This document shows, piece after piece, positions 39,848-51,465 of a DNA stretch of 64,000 nucleotides. Position numbers and translations under genes: made by a program. The stretch is from Endotrypanum monterogeii. Taxonomy: Eukaryota > Euglenozoa > Kinetoplastea > Trypanosomatida > Trypanosomatidae. Numbering within the stretch: position 1 is the first letter of the stretch; every line of letters starts with the position of its first letter. The stretch is taken from positions 2,922,721 to 2,986,720 of the forward strand of contig CM007320.1 in assembly GCA_000333855.2 (NCBI GenBank). Direction: 5' to 3'. The notes below the pieces were generated by a model. The model searched no databases, was not told the origin of the DNA, and saw only the letters and a list, made by a program, of their open reading frames with translations.

Positions 39848-42730
39848 TTAATCTGCTTTGATGTAGCCCCACGCGCACACCGCATCACGAAGCCGTTGCA
39901 GCGATGCAGCCTGCTCTGCCATGAACCCACCTTGTAGCCCATCTGCGTCAACATCGTGTCCGTGTGATGATGAGAAACCAACGCTCACATACTGCGTCAC
40001 AGCAATGCACTCCGGGTGGTGCGATGCGATCTCCCTGGTCTTTTCGTGAAAGGCGGATCTCATGCTGCAGGCCTCCCGGGAGACAGACGTGCCGCCGCTG
40101 CCAGGATTACGAAGCCCAACTACAGCGCCATCTGTGCACGCGTTTGCAGCATCTTCACCCAGCGCTGTTGCCACCCAGCCGTAACAGAAGATACGGCCAT
40201 CCACGAAGCGCTCGTCGACGCTTCGGATAAGATCTGAGCCTTCGCTGTCAATATCCATAACCCCACAGGCCTTGCCCACACCGCCGTCTACCCCCGCACG
40301 ACTCAGCACAAGTGCACGACGCGGAACATCCACGCCGTGAACCTCGCCGAACGCCTCCAGAAGCGTCAGACGCACCCAAGGAAACGAGGCGCTCTCTTCC
40401 CCGTACTCCACACGCACTGCCCTGAAGCCGGGTGGTGAGGGCAACTCCTCATACGAGTGTACTGCTTGTTCAAGGGAGTAGCGATGACGAAGCGAGCTGC
40501 ACAACATAAAATCTCGCAGCTGCGTCAAGGAGCAGGGAAACACCGATGAAAGAACCAGTAGAGGTGGGCTACTCTCTCCGCCAGTCCATTGAAGGGAATT
40601 GGCAAGGACGTCTCCGTACCACGAGGCCCCTGGAATCTCTAGCACGCGACTGCCTTCGGCACAGTGCACTCTGTACAGATATTGCAAGAGTGGCTGCTTG
40701 TCTAGTGGCAAGATTGCGCATTGATTCTGCCTGCACTGGTGCGCCTCGCAGAGGGAGCGAAGACGATCCATGCGGCACTCCATCCATTTTAACGCACCCG
40801 ACAGGAAATCCTCCACCGCGTTCCTCTTCTGAAGCGACCGATAGCATAGGTTATCACGATGTGCAGACAGCGCTTCGGCGGGGCTGAAGAGTAGATACTG
40901 TGAAACATGGACAACCTCTGCACTGCGGGAAACGGCCGCCGCTATGACACCAAACAAGCGAACCTGTATATGCTGATGATAGCTGTCCGGGTGAACGCCC
41001 CGATAGCAGTGCTTCGTGTTTTCTGTCGACACCCAGACATGCGTAGCAGCAGAAACGCCAGGCGTATGAAACCCGCACCGACCCTCCTCCAGCTGCGTCA
41101 ACTCCACGTCGGTGCATTCAAGGACCATCTGCCACGGAAACTGAAAAAACTCGCCCACATCGAACTGGTAATGGCGCAGTTGACTGGTAAAACACGCCGC
41201 ATCAACGAGGAACGCGTTGGATTTATGACCGACTGACCTGATGAAGGCACTAGAGGAAGCACCGGTGTTGAGGACCCTCACCAGCTCCGGGTCAATCTCC
41301 GGAAATAGCGATGGACTGCGCAGCACTCCAGTAAGGGTGTCGAGAGTACAACTGATTGATGTGCTCACGCGCATCGCCCTGCACAGTGGATCATTTGAGT
41401 TCAACGGCTTCGGCGTTTTTTTGAGCTCTGCAGACATCAGCCCCTTTGTTTTGTGCCGCGTATGCCAGCCCTGGGTCTGTGCCAGTACACCCAAATGCTC
41501 GATCATGGGATCTAAGCTTCTCGCTATGACGGGCTGTCCAGGCGACGTGGCTGCGTCTGTGCGGCTATGATTGGAATTACTGCTCCTCATCACTGAGGTC
41601 GGCGGTGTGCTGAGTTGCACATCTCGCAGAGGCTGCAGCGGCGACGCGGAAGTAAGTGATGCTGCGCTCATGGAATCCTCTACCCCCACCTCTGCTCGAG
41701 GTAAGCTGTCCGTACCCTGACCTGAATGCGTCTCTGCTGCAGGCACCGGAAGCAATAAGTTTCCGCTGCGGTCACAGTGGGTGGTAGGTAGATTCGGCGC
41801 GGTCTCCTCCTTAACATTCAAAGGCACCGCCGTGACCGCTTTCGCCACTGACGATTGTCGCTCCCGCGGGTGTTTCACCGGTGACTGCCCATCGGAGAGC
41901 TCACGCACACTGGACAACGTGGGACTCGATGTCCGCGCTGCTGCTGCAGCTGATTCGACCAGTATGGCCAATCGCTTCAACTTCTTCGTGTTCTCTGCCA
42001 ATGCGGCTGACGTCACCCACTTGGGAATCTGACCAGCTGGGTCAACGCAGCAATAGTTAGTGACGCGCGAATGCCCCTGCAGGATGGGGTCGGCGAACGC
42101 CATAAACCCAAAACAGTGGATGATTCCGCGGACGAGCGATTTTCCTTTGTTAGGTACTGCAATTGCAGCTTTGTCCATCTCTGGTGCAGTCACGCTATTT
42201 TGTAAATAAATCCGCTGATCGATGTCTGATGCTTGCTCGTATCCTTCACAGAATACGGAACAGTTCCGGATATTCGATAAGGGGTCAGGAGAGTGGGTAC
42301 AACGTTGGCACCATTCACAGGAGACGCGTTTTAGTTGCTCTCGCGTCGTGAACACCGCTGCGGACCGCACGCAAAAGTCGCGTGGCGCAACAATCCACGG
42401 AGAAGGCGATGTGTACGACGCGTACACTACCGTGGTACACCCGCGCTGTTCTAGGGTGCGCAATTCATTGAGAGTGGGGTCATACACACGGATAGACGCC
42501 TCATCCTTCAGTGCGTGGTGAATGGATTCGAGGTCAGCATTCACGACAAACTCTGTCCGATAGCACTTCTCGGGCAGTCCCAGAGTGGGCGTGGGAGGAA
42601 GTTGGGAGATTATGTAGCCCTCGTCGCTGGATATTCGCGTCCACGAAACATTTTCTGAATCTGAGAGAGTAAAGAGTGACTTCAGCAGTGGGAGCGCGGT
42701 CTCGACATCTACATCGGAGGACACCGACAT
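39848..42730 (-). CDS. START-domain lipid-binding protein with repeated START-like modules
   Basis: A 960-residue protein. The first START (StAR-related lipid transfer) domain covers about 10-245: WIVAPRDFCVRSAAVFT, then SLVRGIIHCFGFMAFADP and SRVTNYCCVDPAGQIPKWV followed by a long C-terminal helix, all family features. A Ser/Pro-rich linker follows to about 430. The second half again has START-like order: about 445-665 (FQFPWQMVLECTDVELTQLE and FLSGALKWMECRMDRLRSL), and about 680-960 (RALVLSRAGVDGG and ACGVMDIDSEG then a C-terminal helix). Two or three START-like modules in one chain are therefore likely, though only the first is clear. START domains carry sterols, phospholipids or ceramide between membranes. 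The open frame reads 66 codons upstream through a CA repeat and poly-A; ATG 42730 is preferred. Confidence 0.8.
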   Translation of the reverse strand: MSVSSDVDVETALPLLKSLFTLSDSENVSWTRISSDEGYIISQLPPTPTLGLPEKCYRTEFVVNADLESIHHALKDEASIRVYDPTLNELRTLEQRGCTTVVYASYTSPSPWIVAPRDFCVRSAAVFTTREQLKRVSCEWCQRCTHSPDPLSNIRNCSVFCEGYEQASDIDQRIYLQNSVTAPEMDKAAIAVPNKGKSLVRGIIHCFGFMAFADPILQGHSRVTNYCCVDPAGQIPKWVTSAALAENTKKLKRLAILVESAAAAARTSSPTLSSVRELSDGQSPVKHPRERQSSVAKAVTAVPLNVKEETAPNLPTTHCDRSGNLLLPVPAAETHSGQGTDSLPRAEVGVEDSMSAASLTSASPLQPLRDVQLSTPPTSVMRSSNSNHSRTDAATSPGQPVIARSLDPMIEHLGVLAQTQGWHTRHKTKGLMSAELKKTPKPLNSNDPLCRAMRVSTSISCTLDTLTGVLRSPSLFPEIDPELVRVLNTGASSSAFIRSVGHKSNAFLVDAACFTSQLRHYQFDVGEFFQFPWQMVLECTDVELTQLEEGRCGFHTPGVSAATHVWVSTENTKHCYRGVHPDSYHQHIQVRLFGVIAAAVSRSAEVVHVSQYLLFSPAEALSAHRDNLCYRSLQKRNAVEDFLSGALKWMECRMDRLRSLCEAHQCRQNQCAILPLDKQPLLQYLYRVHCAEGSRVLEIPGASWYGDVLANSLQWTGGESSPPLLVLSSVFPCSLTQLRDFMLCSSLRHRYSLEQAVHSYEELPSPPGFRAVRVEYGEESASFPWVRLTLLEAFGEVHGVDVPRRALVLSRAGVDGGVGKACGVMDIDSEGSDLIRSVDERFVDGRIFCYGWVATALGEDAANACTDGAVVGLRNPGSGGTSVSREACSMRSAFHEKTREIASHHPECIAVTQYVSVGFSSSHGHDVDADGLQGGFMAEQAASLQRLRDAVCAWGYIKAD

Positions 42731-42798
42731 GAACAACAGGCAGCTCACTGAATTCTTGAAGTTTTCTTTCTTTTTTTTTTTTGCTAGTGAGTTTTTGT

Positions 42799-42824
42799 TG
42801 TGTGTGTGTGTGTGTGTGTGTGTG
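42799..42824. repeat. TG dinucleotide repeat in a 5' UTR
   Basis: Thirteen TG units about 70 bases upstream of the START gene. In the transcript it reads CA and would encode Thr-His repeats if the longer frame were translated. Confidence 0.9.
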
Positions 42825-45800
42825 ACAAGTGTAGTGAATTCGTCTTGTTCGTCATCGAATGAAAAAGAAGAGGAGTCTGAGTGCACGTGAAGCTGCCACG
42901 AAAGGTCAATGGGGCGGTGAAGCAACAAGACAAAGCCACCTTGGATTTAAAAAAAAAGGGACAAGATAAACATAGACTAACCGTGCTCGTGAAGTGCACA
43001 GATTTCCCGCTGTCGCACCGATATGAGCCTTTACCGTGGGGGAGCAAAGAGTAAGTGGGGTGCAAATAAAAAAAAAAAACGCACCTCGGTATGTTTTTTT
43101 AGTGGAAAGGGGAGAGGGGGGGGGGGCGACGTTGATACGACACCTGTTGAACCGTTCGAGGGTGTTCAAAAAGCTATACACACAGCCCAATATATATAAA
43201 AAAAGACTAATACGATGGAAACGTACTTGGCGACGAAAAAAACATCTCTAGCACCTTCATGAGGAGGTGCATGTGCGTGTTCCTGTGTGTAGTAAACAGG
43301 GGGAAAGAAAAGGTAAAGGAAGAGTTGCTGTACGGTGCATATGACCCTGTCATCATCATTGAATGTACCAGTAGGATGCCGTAAACAGCGAGTGTCGGCG
43401 CCGCGACCACCTATTTAATGGTTTTCACTACCTGAACGACTGAGAGACAAATTTTGAATGCTCACATTTTCGTTACGTTCCACGTAACACGCGCTATAGC
43501 ATCAAAACCTTCAAGATCGCTGAACACACCGTATGTGGGTTGCCAACTCATCAGCGGACTCTTGTGATGCGAACATCACACCTCGCCGCTAAAAACACAT
43601 TATAAATTGCAACAAGTCACAGGGAACAGAGAAATACCCGACAATGCACAGATTTTTTTTTTTTGCGTGTTTGTGTGTAGATAGAAAAGGAAGGCGTATT
43701 GTGGTGAATGGAGATACTCACTGCCGCTCTACCTTCCTCTCTCTGCCAGGTCGTCCTCTAGCGTATCCACACTTACACCCCTCAAGTATTTTCAGAAGCA
43801 GGACAGCGGGCGATGAAAACATAGGTGAAGGGTGTGACTTTGACAACCTATGGGAGCCTTTTGCATAGAAATTGGCAACCCCAAGCTCCTCAATGTCTCG
43901 AAAATAGAAAAAAAATATATATTTTTTTTTCAAGTGGTAGGGAGGGGAAGAGGCGGGGGGTCGCGTGATGTCTACGGACTAGGGGGCAAAGTCAAACATT
44001 GTGAGTGCTAGAGCTGATGTTGGACATCGACGTGTGTCGTGAACATACTTGTTTGCACACCATTGCACACAAGCAAACACAAAAAGTTAAATATGTAATC
44101 GCTCTTCGGTGGAAAAGAACCTACACTTGCAAGTGGGAACGATCTGCAGATCTTCATGAATACCTCTAGACGACAGCGATGTCGCATGAGCAGGAGCCAT
44201 AGGTCACGGCGGCAGCTGCGGCCACGCACCGCAGTCTCAAGAGATTGTGTTTCTCTTCTTCATATCGAGTGCATCTCCTGCCTCGAAGAGGGCCTCGATG
44301 TCTGTCAAACGCATGCCTAGGTACGCAGAGAAAGACGGATGGGATTCCAATGCAATATACTGAACCATGGAATCAGCCCGCGCAAACACAGCACACAGTA
44401 GGGGCCTCTCAGCAGGTGGCGAGTTCGGCCTCGATAAGGCCCTCCAACACCCAACAGAACGACCGCCTCCCTTCCCCAGGGTTAGTTCGCAACGCTGTAG
44501 ATAATGAGGAGTGCAGGATCAGGGCAAGATGACGCACACCCTAGGCAAAGTTCCCTAGACATCTCTCCCCCCCCTTTCTTGTCCTTCCCCTAAATAATCC
44601 ACCAGTGATTGATCTCACATGCGAGTGCCCCCCACAGACGGTGCCATCCGTGAATGCAGTGAAGATCCAAAAGCGCACCTCGTCTATTCGCCATCGAAAG
44701 AAAAGGAATCAATTCGATTCCAATTTATCAGCAGGAAACATGAAACAGGATCACACACTCAGACACAGGCGCGAAAATAAGCGCTGTGTCCATCTGCATG
44801 GCTGTGTGTATGTGTGTATATATAAAAAATAAAAAAATAAACACCACATGGGTAACCATGAAAGAGGTTCGACAGAAAAAACAGTAAAGAAGAAGAGGAT
44901 AAGAATCAACTACCGGGAGGAGATGAACGATAAAACCGCGCTGAAAACTGAAGAGCTGCTGCGCGTATGGTCAAACAACGAGAGTCGTAAACGGGGGGGG
45001 GGGATATCACGCGAGAGGGTGCAATTATGGGGAGAAAAAAGAATAGCGGCCAAACTGACAAAGGGGGGGGGGGCATATGTAAGGACGGACACAAAACCCG
45101 TGAGGATAAAAAAACAAAAAAAAACAGCCTAGGTGAACGCAAGTTAAGTTCTTCATAGAACCCCGAACACTTTAATGAGTTGCACCACCGCTCCCCTCCA
45201 TTTCGCCCATCGTCTGCATCACGGATGAATAGTAGAATAAGGTAAGGAGGACATCCATCCCGTCTACGTTGATTACCTCTCTAGTGTGTATATACGAGGT
45301 TGAGCATACAGATGCCAATGTGCACACTGATGTACATATGTGCAAGAGGGTAATCACATATCATCACGCCCCCCTCCCTACCCTCTCCCCTGATTCAGAA
45401 AAAAAAACTGACTTGCAGGTGACGAAAACAGAAGATTGACTGAATAGAAATGCAACCACACCTCTGGAAAACATCCATCATCGCCCAGCGAGTGCAGCGA
45501 GAACAATGCCTTTGTGATCCTAAGAATGTAACTAGACGTGCGCGAGTGAAGAACCTTTCAGAGGAAGTGCATCAGAGGAGATTCTTCGAGACTCTGGAAT
45601 AATGTGAGGCAGCGGAACCACTGAACGAAGTAATAATAATGTAGTGGCGTCTATGGAAAAGGGTAGGGGGCAGAAAAAAACGGTATCCTTTGCAGAGGAA
45701 GAAAAACAAAACGAGGATCATCAGCCTCGACAGACCCAGGGAGGGAGGCTCGCGTCAGACACCGACACATGAGGGTGAGGGAGAGCGAAGGGGGCGACCC

Positions 45801-45888
45801 TCATTTTGGTGGAATTTAAGATAGTGTTATTTTGTATCAATATGTGAATTTACACTTCGACGACTTGGATTATGTAAGCTGTGAACCG

Positions 45889-45906
45889 CAGCAGCAGCAG
45901 CAGCAG
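45889..45906. repeat. CAG trinucleotide repeat
   Basis: Six CAG units followed by CAC repeats, in the 3' UTR of the J-domain gene (CTG in the transcript). Confidence 0.85.
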
Positions 45907-46054
45907 CACCACCACAACCATTCGTTTTCGCATCGGCTTCACTTCATCTCCCTCTTCCTTTTCGGGCAGGAAGACCAGCGCACATGCCCGCCCAGACAAA
46001 CGGTGTACTTGAAGTTACAATTCTCGAAGGGAAGGGTGGGGTTAAACCTCACTC

Positions 46055-47104
46055 TCACGAATGCTGCCGAAATCGTTTGTAATTCTCATAGGATCGACAA
46101 ATCTTGGACGCGCTGCTGTGGTGAGCACGGCGTGCGCTCAACACTGCCCTTCCAGTGTCGTCATCAACGCGAGGCTCTTCACGAAGCAGGCCGTCCAGCC
46201 TACCCTGTTCTTCAAGGGTCATTTGAGCACGATACCGTGGTGCCTGCCACTCCGGAAACGACGCCTCCCACTCTTTCTTGCGCGTGGAGCAACCAAACGT
46301 TGCGACGCCGTAGTGCGTGTCCTCATAAGGAGAGCGGCGAAGCGCCGCACGTGTGACCGCCTCGGTAATCGGCGTCGAGGTAGTGTGCCTCTCAGAGCCT
46401 GACGAGGATGCGCCACCGGACGAGGCCGCAGTTGATTCCCGCTTGCCCTGCCGCAGCACGTACTGGATCCGTCGCCTGAATTGAACATTTTGGAGGCGCC
46501 GCTCCACAAATGTGGCGGGTTTGCCCATTGTTCTGGCGACCTGTCGAACAGTTGCACCTCCGCGGATCATGCGATAAATATGGACATCGTCATCGAATGT
46601 GAAGAACTTGTTATGGCTAAAAGGGTGATTAGCAGGGTTTTTCATCTCTTCTGGCATGGCGTCCGCACTACACATCATCGCCTGCCAGTCCAACGACGTC
46701 TTCATCGACCAGGAGGAGTCATCGCCGCTTGCGAAGTCGTCCGGCACTCGGCGCCGACGCTTCAGAGATTTGGAGCTTTGGCGAGTCTTTGTATCGCCCT
46801 CACCACCTTGCCTCCTGGATACACCATCTGACGTGCCCGCCTCGGCATCGTAGGCTCCTTGGAAAATGCCGCTGGACTGGATCAATTCGTACGCTGTGTT
46901 AATTACTTTCATCCGATTGTCGTCGCCGCTGCCCACATCTGGGTGATGAAGTCTCGCCATTTCGAGGTACTGTCGCCGCACATCGTCCACGCCAGGCCGA
47001 CTAGAAACCGGTGCTCGGGGATTATATGTGAGACCAAGTACTTTGAAGGCAGCCACGACATCTTCAATCACAGGTGCACGGCGACAAACCGTGCGTGTGA
47101 ACAT
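46055..47104 (-). CDS. J-domain protein, probably mitochondrial
   Basis: A 349-residue protein starting MFTRTVCRRAPV, a short basic segment that could be a mitochondrial targeting sequence. The J domain is at about 18-77: VAAFKVLGLTYNP, then VRRQYLEMARLHHPDVG with the HPD triad at 54-56, and MKVINTAYELI as the last helix. J domains stimulate Hsp70 ATPase. After a basic, Ser-rich linker, a second conserved-looking region lies at about 145-240. It contains FFTFDDDVHIYRMI, then GGATVRQVARTMGKPATFVERRL, which looks like a helix-turn-helix unit. The tail from 270 includes RYRAQMTLEEQGRLDG. The open frame runs four codons upstream to a GTG; ATG 47104 is the first methionine. Known Hsp70 partners cannot be named from sequence. 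Confidence 0.85.
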   Translation of the reverse strand: MFTRTVCRRAPVIEDVVAAFKVLGLTYNPRAPVSSRPGVDDVRRQYLEMARLHHPDVGSGDDNRMKVINTAYELIQSSGIFQGAYDAEAGTSDGVSRRQGGEGDTKTRQSSKSLKRRRRVPDDFASGDDSSWSMKTSLDWQAMMCSADAMPEEMKNPANHPFSHNKFFTFDDDVHIYRMIRGGATVRQVARTMGKPATFVERRLQNVQFRRRIQYVLRQGKRESTAASSGGASSSGSERHTTSTPITEAVTRAALRRSPYEDTHYGVATFGCSTRKKEWEASFPEWQAPRYRAQMTLEEQGRLDGLLREEPRVDDDTGRAVLSARRAHHSSASKICRSYENYKRFRQHS

Positions 47105-48047
47105 GATGTGCAGCACACAACTTGGATTAGCTGAGGTTGTGCAGAGCTATACCCGTTAACTGGAAGATTGTTCGAAAGATAAAGGAGGCGACAAAGTAAT
47201 GGGGCAGCGATAGGTCGTGCCCTCAAATTTGAGCCCAAGGGCGCGGAAACAGAAAGGAGCGGTACCAAGGAAGTGCAAACAAACGAAGCCGCGAAATGAA
47301 TACACAACTCCTCTCTTTTGTACAAGCAGAGGTATGTCTGATTGGCTGTGTGTGAATGAAAACACAGACAAACAATGCACAGGCAGATCCAGAAGGAAAA
47401 TTTACCGAAATGTAGAGGGAGGGGGCGTAGAATATGTTAAGAGTGCATGGCTATAAGTCCTCACACGTTGCTTACTTCCGCCTCTCCCCACGAGAGGGGA
47501 GAGAGAAGGGAATGAGCAGAAACGCAACAGTTCCTCCTGCTCCCCCTCCCCCCCCCTCCCTCGAAAAAAGCCTCTTCCGGCAAAAATAATCAACGGTGAC
47601 TCCCTCATCGCCAATTGCCTCGCGTAACTTCGGGGCGGCAGTATTTCGAGACGCTCAATCTGGACACAGAAATTGAGAACAGTATGCCCAGCACTGAGTG
47701 GAAACAACTGCTTACCGTCACTTCACGAGCATTTCTTTTTTTTTTTTTTCGACGAGGGAGGGGAGCACGGCACTCGTGGTACCCTCGACTCGACTATTGG
47801 AAAAAGAGTGCTTTGCATAGCAGACAGCGGAAAACAATCCCGCTTGCCTCCCCGGAGCTGGGGTCTCGATGAATATATATATATATATATATATATTTTT
47901 TTGGAGTCATTTGTACTTTTTTTTTTTGAATGGCCATCTGGGCTTTCAAACCATGCACCATGCATGAAAAAAACAACGAGGTGAAGCAAGCCCGCGGGTG
48001 ATAACAGGAAAAGTAATGCATTTGCCTTTGAAACACTACAAGTGCAA

Positions 48048-48088
48048 ATATATATAGATATATATATATATATATATATAGATATATA
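48048..48088. repeat. TA repeat with GA interruptions
   Basis: About 41 bases of alternating A and T with an occasional G, in the 9.7-kb spacer. A similar repeat lies at about 47872-47896. Confidence 0.85.
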
Positions 48089-51000
48089 ACCGGACAAAGC
48101 GATGGCAGGCGTGGTTTTTCAATCATGAAACAAAAGATGGTGACGAAGTAAGGGAGAAGAAAAACACGCACCAAGAAACAAAACCTCGAGAGGGCAATGA
48201 ATCCAATCATATAAAATACAGGTGCATAAATAAATAAATAACTAAATAAATATATATATTGGAGCAGCAGCAGCAAGAACCGCAAAAAAGGGGGGGCATG
48301 GTGCAACTTCAAAACAGCCGAACAAAAAAAAAAACGAGAGAAACTTTAAAGCTTCGTGATAGAAGAAAAAAATAAAACAGAACAGAGCTGGAGAGGGGAT
48401 GGTGAGGAGCGCGTTTACCTGCACGTGACAATCAGACCCAATACGAGAGGGGAGGGAAGGAGGAGAGGAGAACAGGTGATCGACTAAACCCTGAAACGAT
48501 AAACATATCGAATCACACAGGTCTAGACTACTACCTATATACCCTCAACCATCCTACAAGGAAAAATGGTTGTCTGAGACACGCGCATGCCAGGCATAAC
48601 AATACGTGAATGCTTCGAAGGGGAGGGAAGCAGAACACGCGCTGTTGTGTGCAGTAGTGACAGAAACAGATTCCAATAGCCAATAATACATAAAAACAAT
48701 TTATGCTTCAGCACTAGCCGCTGGTGAGAGACAAAACACGAAGTGAAGGAAGATGATGGCGTTTCCAAGAGTATCTGTGGGTGTGCTGCCTCTCCGAAAG
48801 AATCCATCATTCATCGCTCGCTGTATCCCTTCACATTCTCGTAAGAGGCTCCTCATTACCATCTACTTTTTCGTTCTTTACACCGGCTTCAGGTTTCCCT
48901 GCTGCGCTTTGCACACGAAGCCCTGTCGCCATCGGATGTATGGGATCCCTCTCAAGTGCTCCTGTTCAACTCCCAACATTTTTTTTTGGTGCACTCATAA
49001 GAAATGCCCTCAATTCGCCAGAGGGGGAAAAGAAAGGTGACAAAGTCACGCTAAAACACGAGGAGAGACTTCGAATTCACAAGACAAATATATATGACTG
49101 ACCTCACACACACCTTTCGAGATCGTATAAAAGGGGCGACTGGGAGATATATGTCGCGTGCTCCGCCCCCTCTATGTTTTCCCCCATTCATTTTTTTTTC
49201 CCTGAGCAGGTATATCGTCGTAACAACAGACACAAATGAAAGCTTTACGAGAGCATTCCCCTGATACAGCTGCCAATCAAATTTCAAAAAATTGACGCTA
49301 TACTTTCCGGAGAGATCCGAACTAAAAGTACAGCGGCACGTGAGCGGAAGGAAAAAGAAAGAGGGGGCCTCTACGCTTCACCCTCTCTGTGTGATCATGA
49401 AAACAAAAATGGCTGTGCAGTCCTCTGCCTATCAAATTGTGTGCGTATGTATGTGTATGTGTGGGGAGTTACACACACATGTCCACGACTCTACTTTAGC
49501 CTGATTCATTTCACTCGTCACTACACCGAAAAGGCTCACAATGTTCGTGAAGTGGTCTACAAGTCCTGTGGAAAAAAAAAAAACATAAAAAGGTAGGTAC
49601 GAAAACAAGGAGGGGAGCAGAGGGATAGAAACGTATAGCGACACGAAAGTTTTTATCTCTCATTATTGCATACATAAATAAATAGGCACTACCACCTACG
49701 ATGAAATCTGACATATGTAGATATGTATGTAAATAATAATATATATATATATATATATACGCATAACAAGGAGGGAGGGGGCAGGAGCAGTTCAACAAAA
49801 TTAACAATAGCAAACAAAAAAAAAACGTACGAGATCAGTTTCAATCAATTACCCAGAGGGAGCTAAAATTCAAAAAAAAAAAACTATACGCGTACAGCTA
49901 TAGGAAACACACATACCAATACATACACTAAAAACAAAAAAAATCATAGAACATCCTGTGTGGAAAAGACCGCCTGCAGAAACTCAAACCGTCAGAAAGG
50001 CGTCACTAGCATTATCGACAATTCCCCCCCCCTCCTCCAACACACGTACACATCAAGACGTGCATGTGTATACATTTCTCAGCAGAGAACATAAAGGATT
50101 TATATACAAAAAAAAAATATATATATATATATATACAAGTCACGTATGAAAATACAAACATTTTTTTTTGAAACCGCTCGTGCGATTCGACCGCTCTCCC
50201 AACTTCCCCTGTATCCTCTGTGTCGGCACACAAGCTGTTGGTTTCTTGATCGCAGTCGCAAAAGCAGAAACGTTATGACGCCGCAGGGAAGAGGACTAAC
50301 ACCCAGGAAATTTTTTTAACAAGAAAGTGTCAAGAACAACACTAAAAAAAAAAAAAACTGGTAACGACGGGAAAGCTGGGCGGCTAGGAAAGCTGAGGGG
50401 AAAAAAATCAAATACCAACCAAAGGGTGCAAGAGCAGAAATGAGTCACAAAAGTTGGTATAAATTACTTGGCGTGTGTTTTTATTATCTCTAACGAAGAG
50501 GAGAGTGATCGGAGGGGTAGGGGGAAGACAGGGAAAGAACACACAAGATTTTTTTTTTTTTTAATGGAATAGAAAGACAAGAAAAACAATAGTTGCTAAA
50601 GTATGGGGTTCAAATATACATAAACTATAAACTCAATCTGGGAAAAGCAGGTGCCTCTCTGCCCAGCAGAAAAAAAAGTTAAACCTTCCGCGTGGTACCC
50701 CCGCGTACAGGAGAAAGAAAGCAACGCATGTACTTCGCAGCGCTGTTGAAAGTGAGGGAGTCTACGTAGACACGGATGTCTTGGAAGGAAAGAGGATAGA
50801 AACTAATTATTCTTTTTTTTTTCGGAACATAGTACAAATGCGTACGACAAAACAAACGCTTTCCAATGCTCTGCTTGTCCTCTCCTCACGCCACCTTGTC
50901 GATGTGAAGACATACATGGGGTTGTAATGGTGCTTCGAAAGATTTGGAATAAAATAGACAGAAAACACGTATGCCTGTGAAACATAGGGACCGCCCACAT

Positions 51001-51097
51001 TCAGAGGGACATATCCTGGTCTATCAGAAATACACAAACGTTGATTATTTCATACTACCTAGTTCCAAAGCGAGGAGCCACATACGGTGACTCTACG

Positions 51098-51370
51098 CTA
51101 TTCCTCTGTCGCTCGAAAAAAAACGCCACACAAGAATAAACTAACGCCGTGAACATGCAGGGATATTATCGTGGATTTCCTGCCCTCTTTCTTTTGTTGT
51201 CCTTCTCCTTTCCCCCTGCAGTTGCGAATGTCCCCGGGGGCTCGACAAATTCTTTTGAGCCCGCGTTGAAACCACTGGAACGCGATGTCAGTTAACGAGA
51301 ATTGTAGGTTTATCTGGGCTTGTCTTTCTTTCCATAGGGCAACTTCCCTCGACGAAGCTCTCTCACCCAT
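51098..51370 (-). CDS. Candidate small protein (90 residues)
   Basis: A 90-residue ORF beginning ATG 51370 (MGERASSREVALWKERQAQI). It has the features expected of a trypanosomatid gene: a T-run of 13, a CA/TG repeat, then CTCGTCAG with AG at 51396-51395 and a 24-nt leader. Residues 1-55 look protein-like: an amphipathic helix INLQFSLTDIAFQWFQRGLKRI, then two cysteines eight residues apart. From about 60 it is basic (KGEGQQKKEGRKS) and ends in a hydrophobic stretch. I do not recognise a family. The longest open frame begins further upstream at 51556 but reads through the tract. It could be a chance ORF in a long UTR. Confidence 0.35.
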   Translation of the reverse strand: MGERASSREVALWKERQAQINLQFSLTDIAFQWFQRGLKRICRAPGDIRNCRGKGEGQQKKEGRKSTIISLHVHGVSLFLCGVFFRATEE

Positions 51371-51394
51371 CGCACCGGCGTCAGATAGGAGATA

Positions 51395-51411
51395 CTGACG
51401 AGCACACACAA

Positions 51412-51446
<35 letters not shown>

Positions 51447-51465
51447 TACATGAAAAAAAAAAAAA
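51395..51465 (-). promoter_or_regulatory. Candidate trans-splice acceptor for the 90-residue ORF
   Basis: On the minus strand a T-run (51465-51453) and a TG repeat are followed by the first AG at 51396-51395. It lies 24 nt before ATG 51370. Whether this site is used is unknown. Confidence 0.4.
51414..51444. repeat. CA dinucleotide repeat
   Basis: Fifteen CA units between the T-run and the AG of the candidate acceptor above. A matching TG repeat in the opposite orientation is at about 51770-51794. Confidence 0.9.

Larger units (their letters stand above)
42731..46054. other. 3.3-kb spacer between START and J-domain genes
   Basis: Minus-transcribed spacer with a TG repeat just upstream of the START gene, A-runs, G-runs near 44993 and 45064, and a CAG repeat at 45889-45906. 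An ordinary-complexity stretch at about 44100-44530 carries only short frames. A 7-bp hairpin with a 3-base loop lies at 43472-43488. No gene called. Confidence 0.6.

Noticed and set aside
45832..46356. Plus-strand frame with a CAG-coded Gln run, then His run
   Set aside because: Its second half is the antisense of the J-domain gene; the Gln run is a microsatellite.
47794..48312. Minus-strand frame of 172 codons rich in Tyr/Ile/Phe/Leu
   Set aside because: Translation of TA repeats and T-runs, for example YIYIYIY.
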